The notes below the pieces were generated by a model, which was given only the letters and a program-made list of their open reading frames with translations, had not been told where the DNA came from and did not search any database. A DNA stretch of 64,000 nucleotides from Burkholderia ubonensis (GTDB taxonomy: Bacteria > Pseudomonadota > Gammaproteobacteria > Burkholderiales > Burkholderiaceae): assembly GCF_902833085.1 (NCBI RefSeq), contig NZ_CADFEB010000014.1, forward strand, positions 62,001 to 126,000. The letters are read 5' to 3'. A program made the translations under genes and the position numbers. Of this stretch, positions 62,483 through 64,000 are shown piece after piece. Every line of letters starts with the position of its first letter. The first letter of the stretch is position 1.

Positions 62483-64000
62483 ATGAAGAAGAAAGGCACC
62501 TCGGGGATCGCACGGCTCACGCTGTGTGTTGCCGCGACCGCGATGCTCGCAGCATGCGGCGGCGGCGGATCAGGCTCTGGTTCATCCGGCTCGTCCAGCG
62601 CGACGGCCGCAAGCTCGATGAGCGGCACGGTCGCAATCGGCAACGCGCTCGTCGGCGCACCGATCACGGTCATCGACGCCACGGGCAAGACGGCTGCGGC
62701 GACTTCGGGCAGCAACGGTGCATATAGCGTGTCGATCAGCGGCCTCACGGCGCCGTTCGTGATTACCGCCACCGATCCGTCGGGCGCGTCCGGAACCCTG
62801 TATTCGGTCGTTGCCAGCACGGCAACGAACAACGGCGCGCCGGTGACGGCCAACGTCACCCCGCTGACGACCGCAGTCGCTGCCCTTCTCACGTCGAGCG
62901 GCAACCCGCTCACGCTGACGCAATCGGGCGGCCTGACGGCCGTCACGCCATCTTCAGTGTCGACGGCAGTCGCCACGCTCGACACGGCGCTCGCCCCGAT
63001 CCTGGCCGCGAACGGCCTGTCCGCCGCATCGTTCGATCCCGTCGGCGGCATCTTCTCGCCGAACCAGAGCGGCGCAGACGCCGTGATCGATTCGGTCGCA
63101 GTAGGCCCGGCGATCAAGGGCACGGGTCTGCAACTCACGAGTCTCGCCGATCCGGACACGGCGATCGCGCTGAATCAGAGCACGACCGTCGCGACGCCGC
63201 TGCGTGTCCCGTCGCAGCCCGCGAACTACCTCGCGACGCTCGTCTCGCAACTCGGGCAATGCATGAGCGCGATGCAGGCTTCACCCGGCACGAGCAGCCC
63301 GGCGTGTGCATCGGCCATCGACGCGAGCTACCTGAACGACGGCTTCACGAGCTTCGGCACGCGCCACACGTTGTTCACAAAAGGCACGACGCTCCAGGGC
63401 GTGAATACCGTCGCGTTCCTGCCGTCCGGCACGCTGCCCGCAATCAGCAACCCGGCCGCGCTCGTGTACTTCCTCATCACCGAGGCTGACGGCACGCCGA
63501 ACTTCGCAAGCGACATCGTGCAGCAACTGCCCAATGGCACCTGGGACATCATCGGCAACCAGGCGCAATTCGACATCTACATTGCGTCGTTCGTCGGCCG
63601 CGTCCAGTTCACCAACGCGGCGGACGCCGGCAACGGCCGTTTCGAATCCGGCCTGAACATCCAGATTCCGGTGGATGTGCCATTCAACGGTACGCGCCAA
63701 GCCGTCGGATCGGCGCTGGTGAGCGGCCCCGGGCTGCCGGCGAGCGGCGTCTACATGCTCAGTCCCAATGCCGGCATCGGACCGAATCTGACGTTCCCGC
63801 TCAAAGCCGTCACGGCGCCGCCCGCGCGGGCGTCGACCAGCGTGCCGTCCTGGCCGGACGTCGGCATGAGCACGCAGTACAAGTGGTCGTGGGCGTCGCT
63901 GTCCGGCGGCGCCAGCGCGTTCGCGCCGACCACGCCGGACTATGCGCCGGCGCCGGTCGACGTCTCGACCATCCGGCAGCACGGGGTGTACACGATCACG
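62483..64000 (+). CDS. large Ser/Gly/Thr-rich lipoprotein, 3' end outside the window
   Basis: An open frame of 506 codons with no stop before the window edge. The signal peptide ends ATAMLAACGGGG (lipobox Cys), then a Gly/Ser linker and a carboxypeptidase-regulatory-like beta domain (VAIGNALVGAPITVIDATG...YSVSISGL), followed by a long Thr/Ala-rich region with few Cys. Expected at the outer membrane or surface. Burkholderia genomes contain several such proteins of unknown function. Confidence 0.8.
   Translation, partial: MKKKGTSGIARLTLCVAATAMLAACGGGGSGSGSSGSSSATAASSMSGTVAIGNALVGAPITVIDATGKTAAATSGSNGAYSVSISGLTAPFVITATDPSGASGTLYSVVASTATNNGAPVTANVTPLTTAVAALLTSSGNPLTLTQSGGLTAVTPSSVSTAVATLDTALAPILAANGLSAASFDPVGGIFSPNQSGADAVIDSVAVGPAIKGTGLQLTSLADPDTAIALNQSTTVATPLRVPSQPANYLATLVSQLGQCMSAMQASPGTSSPACASAIDASYLNDGFTSFGTRHTLFTKGTTLQGVNTVAFLPSGTLPAISNPAALVYFLITEADGTPNFASDIVQQLPNGTWDIIGNQAQFDIYIASFVGRVQFTNAADAGNGRFESGLNIQIPVDVPFNGTRQAVGSALVSGPGLPASGVYMLSPNAGIGPNLTFPLKAVTAPPARASTSVPSWPDVGMSTQYKWSWASLSGGASAFAPTTPDYAPAPVDVSTIRQHGVYTIT

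Overview
This GC-rich window carries the gene content and codon bias of a betaproteobacterium of the genus Burkholderia (sensu stricto). The assignment rests on the T6SS gene order (tssJKL / tagM-tssBCDEFGHA / tagX-tssM-tagF-tagN) and on protein similarity judged by eye. Species cannot be fixed from the sequence alone.

Layout. 0-10 kb holds ordinary chromosomal genes: a DUF1415 protein, two methyltransferases, an LEA-type lipoprotein, a secreted M1 metallopeptidase, a small outer-membrane barrel protein, a CorA/ZntB-type transporter and a membrane-anchored Ala/Lys-rich protein. 9.5-37.3 kb is a complete type VI secretion system in three blocks. The right block (+) is tssJ-tssK-tssL. The long middle operon (-) is tagM-tssB-tssC-hcp-tssE-tssF-tssG-clpV-tssA. 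The left block (+) is tagX-tssM-tagF-tagN. A module of vgrG, a multi-helix membrane-active effector candidate and a polytopic membrane immunity candidate follows tssA, and a frameshifted paralogue of the immunity gene lies beyond it.

37.4-39.7 kb has a small gene of unknown function and a chemoreceptor. 39.9-54.2 kb is a second, mobile-looking toxin locus on the minus strand. It contains a vgrG with an Ala/Gly-rich tail, a 1537-residue Rhs protein whose last ~109 residues carry a CAE...CxxC deaminase-like zinc site, and the adjacent AT-rich immunity candidate. Beyond these lies an array of about ten small, unrelated, mostly immunity-like genes and fragments (Imm11/DUF1629-like, SMI1/KNR4-like, DUF1963-like and several unknown), including a displaced piece of Rhs core. 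This is the pattern expected when successive Rhs tips are replaced and old immunity genes are kept.

54.4-57.5 kb holds an amino-acid ABC binding protein, two small unknown genes, and the wreck of a third effector/immunity pair: the C-terminal remnant of an NlpC/P60-like effector, an exported cysteine-containing partner and a broken HTH gene. 57.8-62.1 kb is a surface-glycan cluster (GT2, GT17, O-antigen ligase-like, GT9). The window ends inside a large Ser/Gly/Thr-rich lipoprotein gene.

How the parts work together: TssJ/L/M form the membrane complex, TssK/F/G/E and VgrG the baseplate and spike, TssB/C the sheath, Hcp the tube, ClpV recycles the sheath and TssA primes it. TagX is expected to open peptidoglycan locally and TagF to restrain firing. 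The two VgrGs probably carry different cargo: the membrane-active protein on the first and the Rhs deaminase on the second. All functional statements are by similarity and motif; no database search was run.
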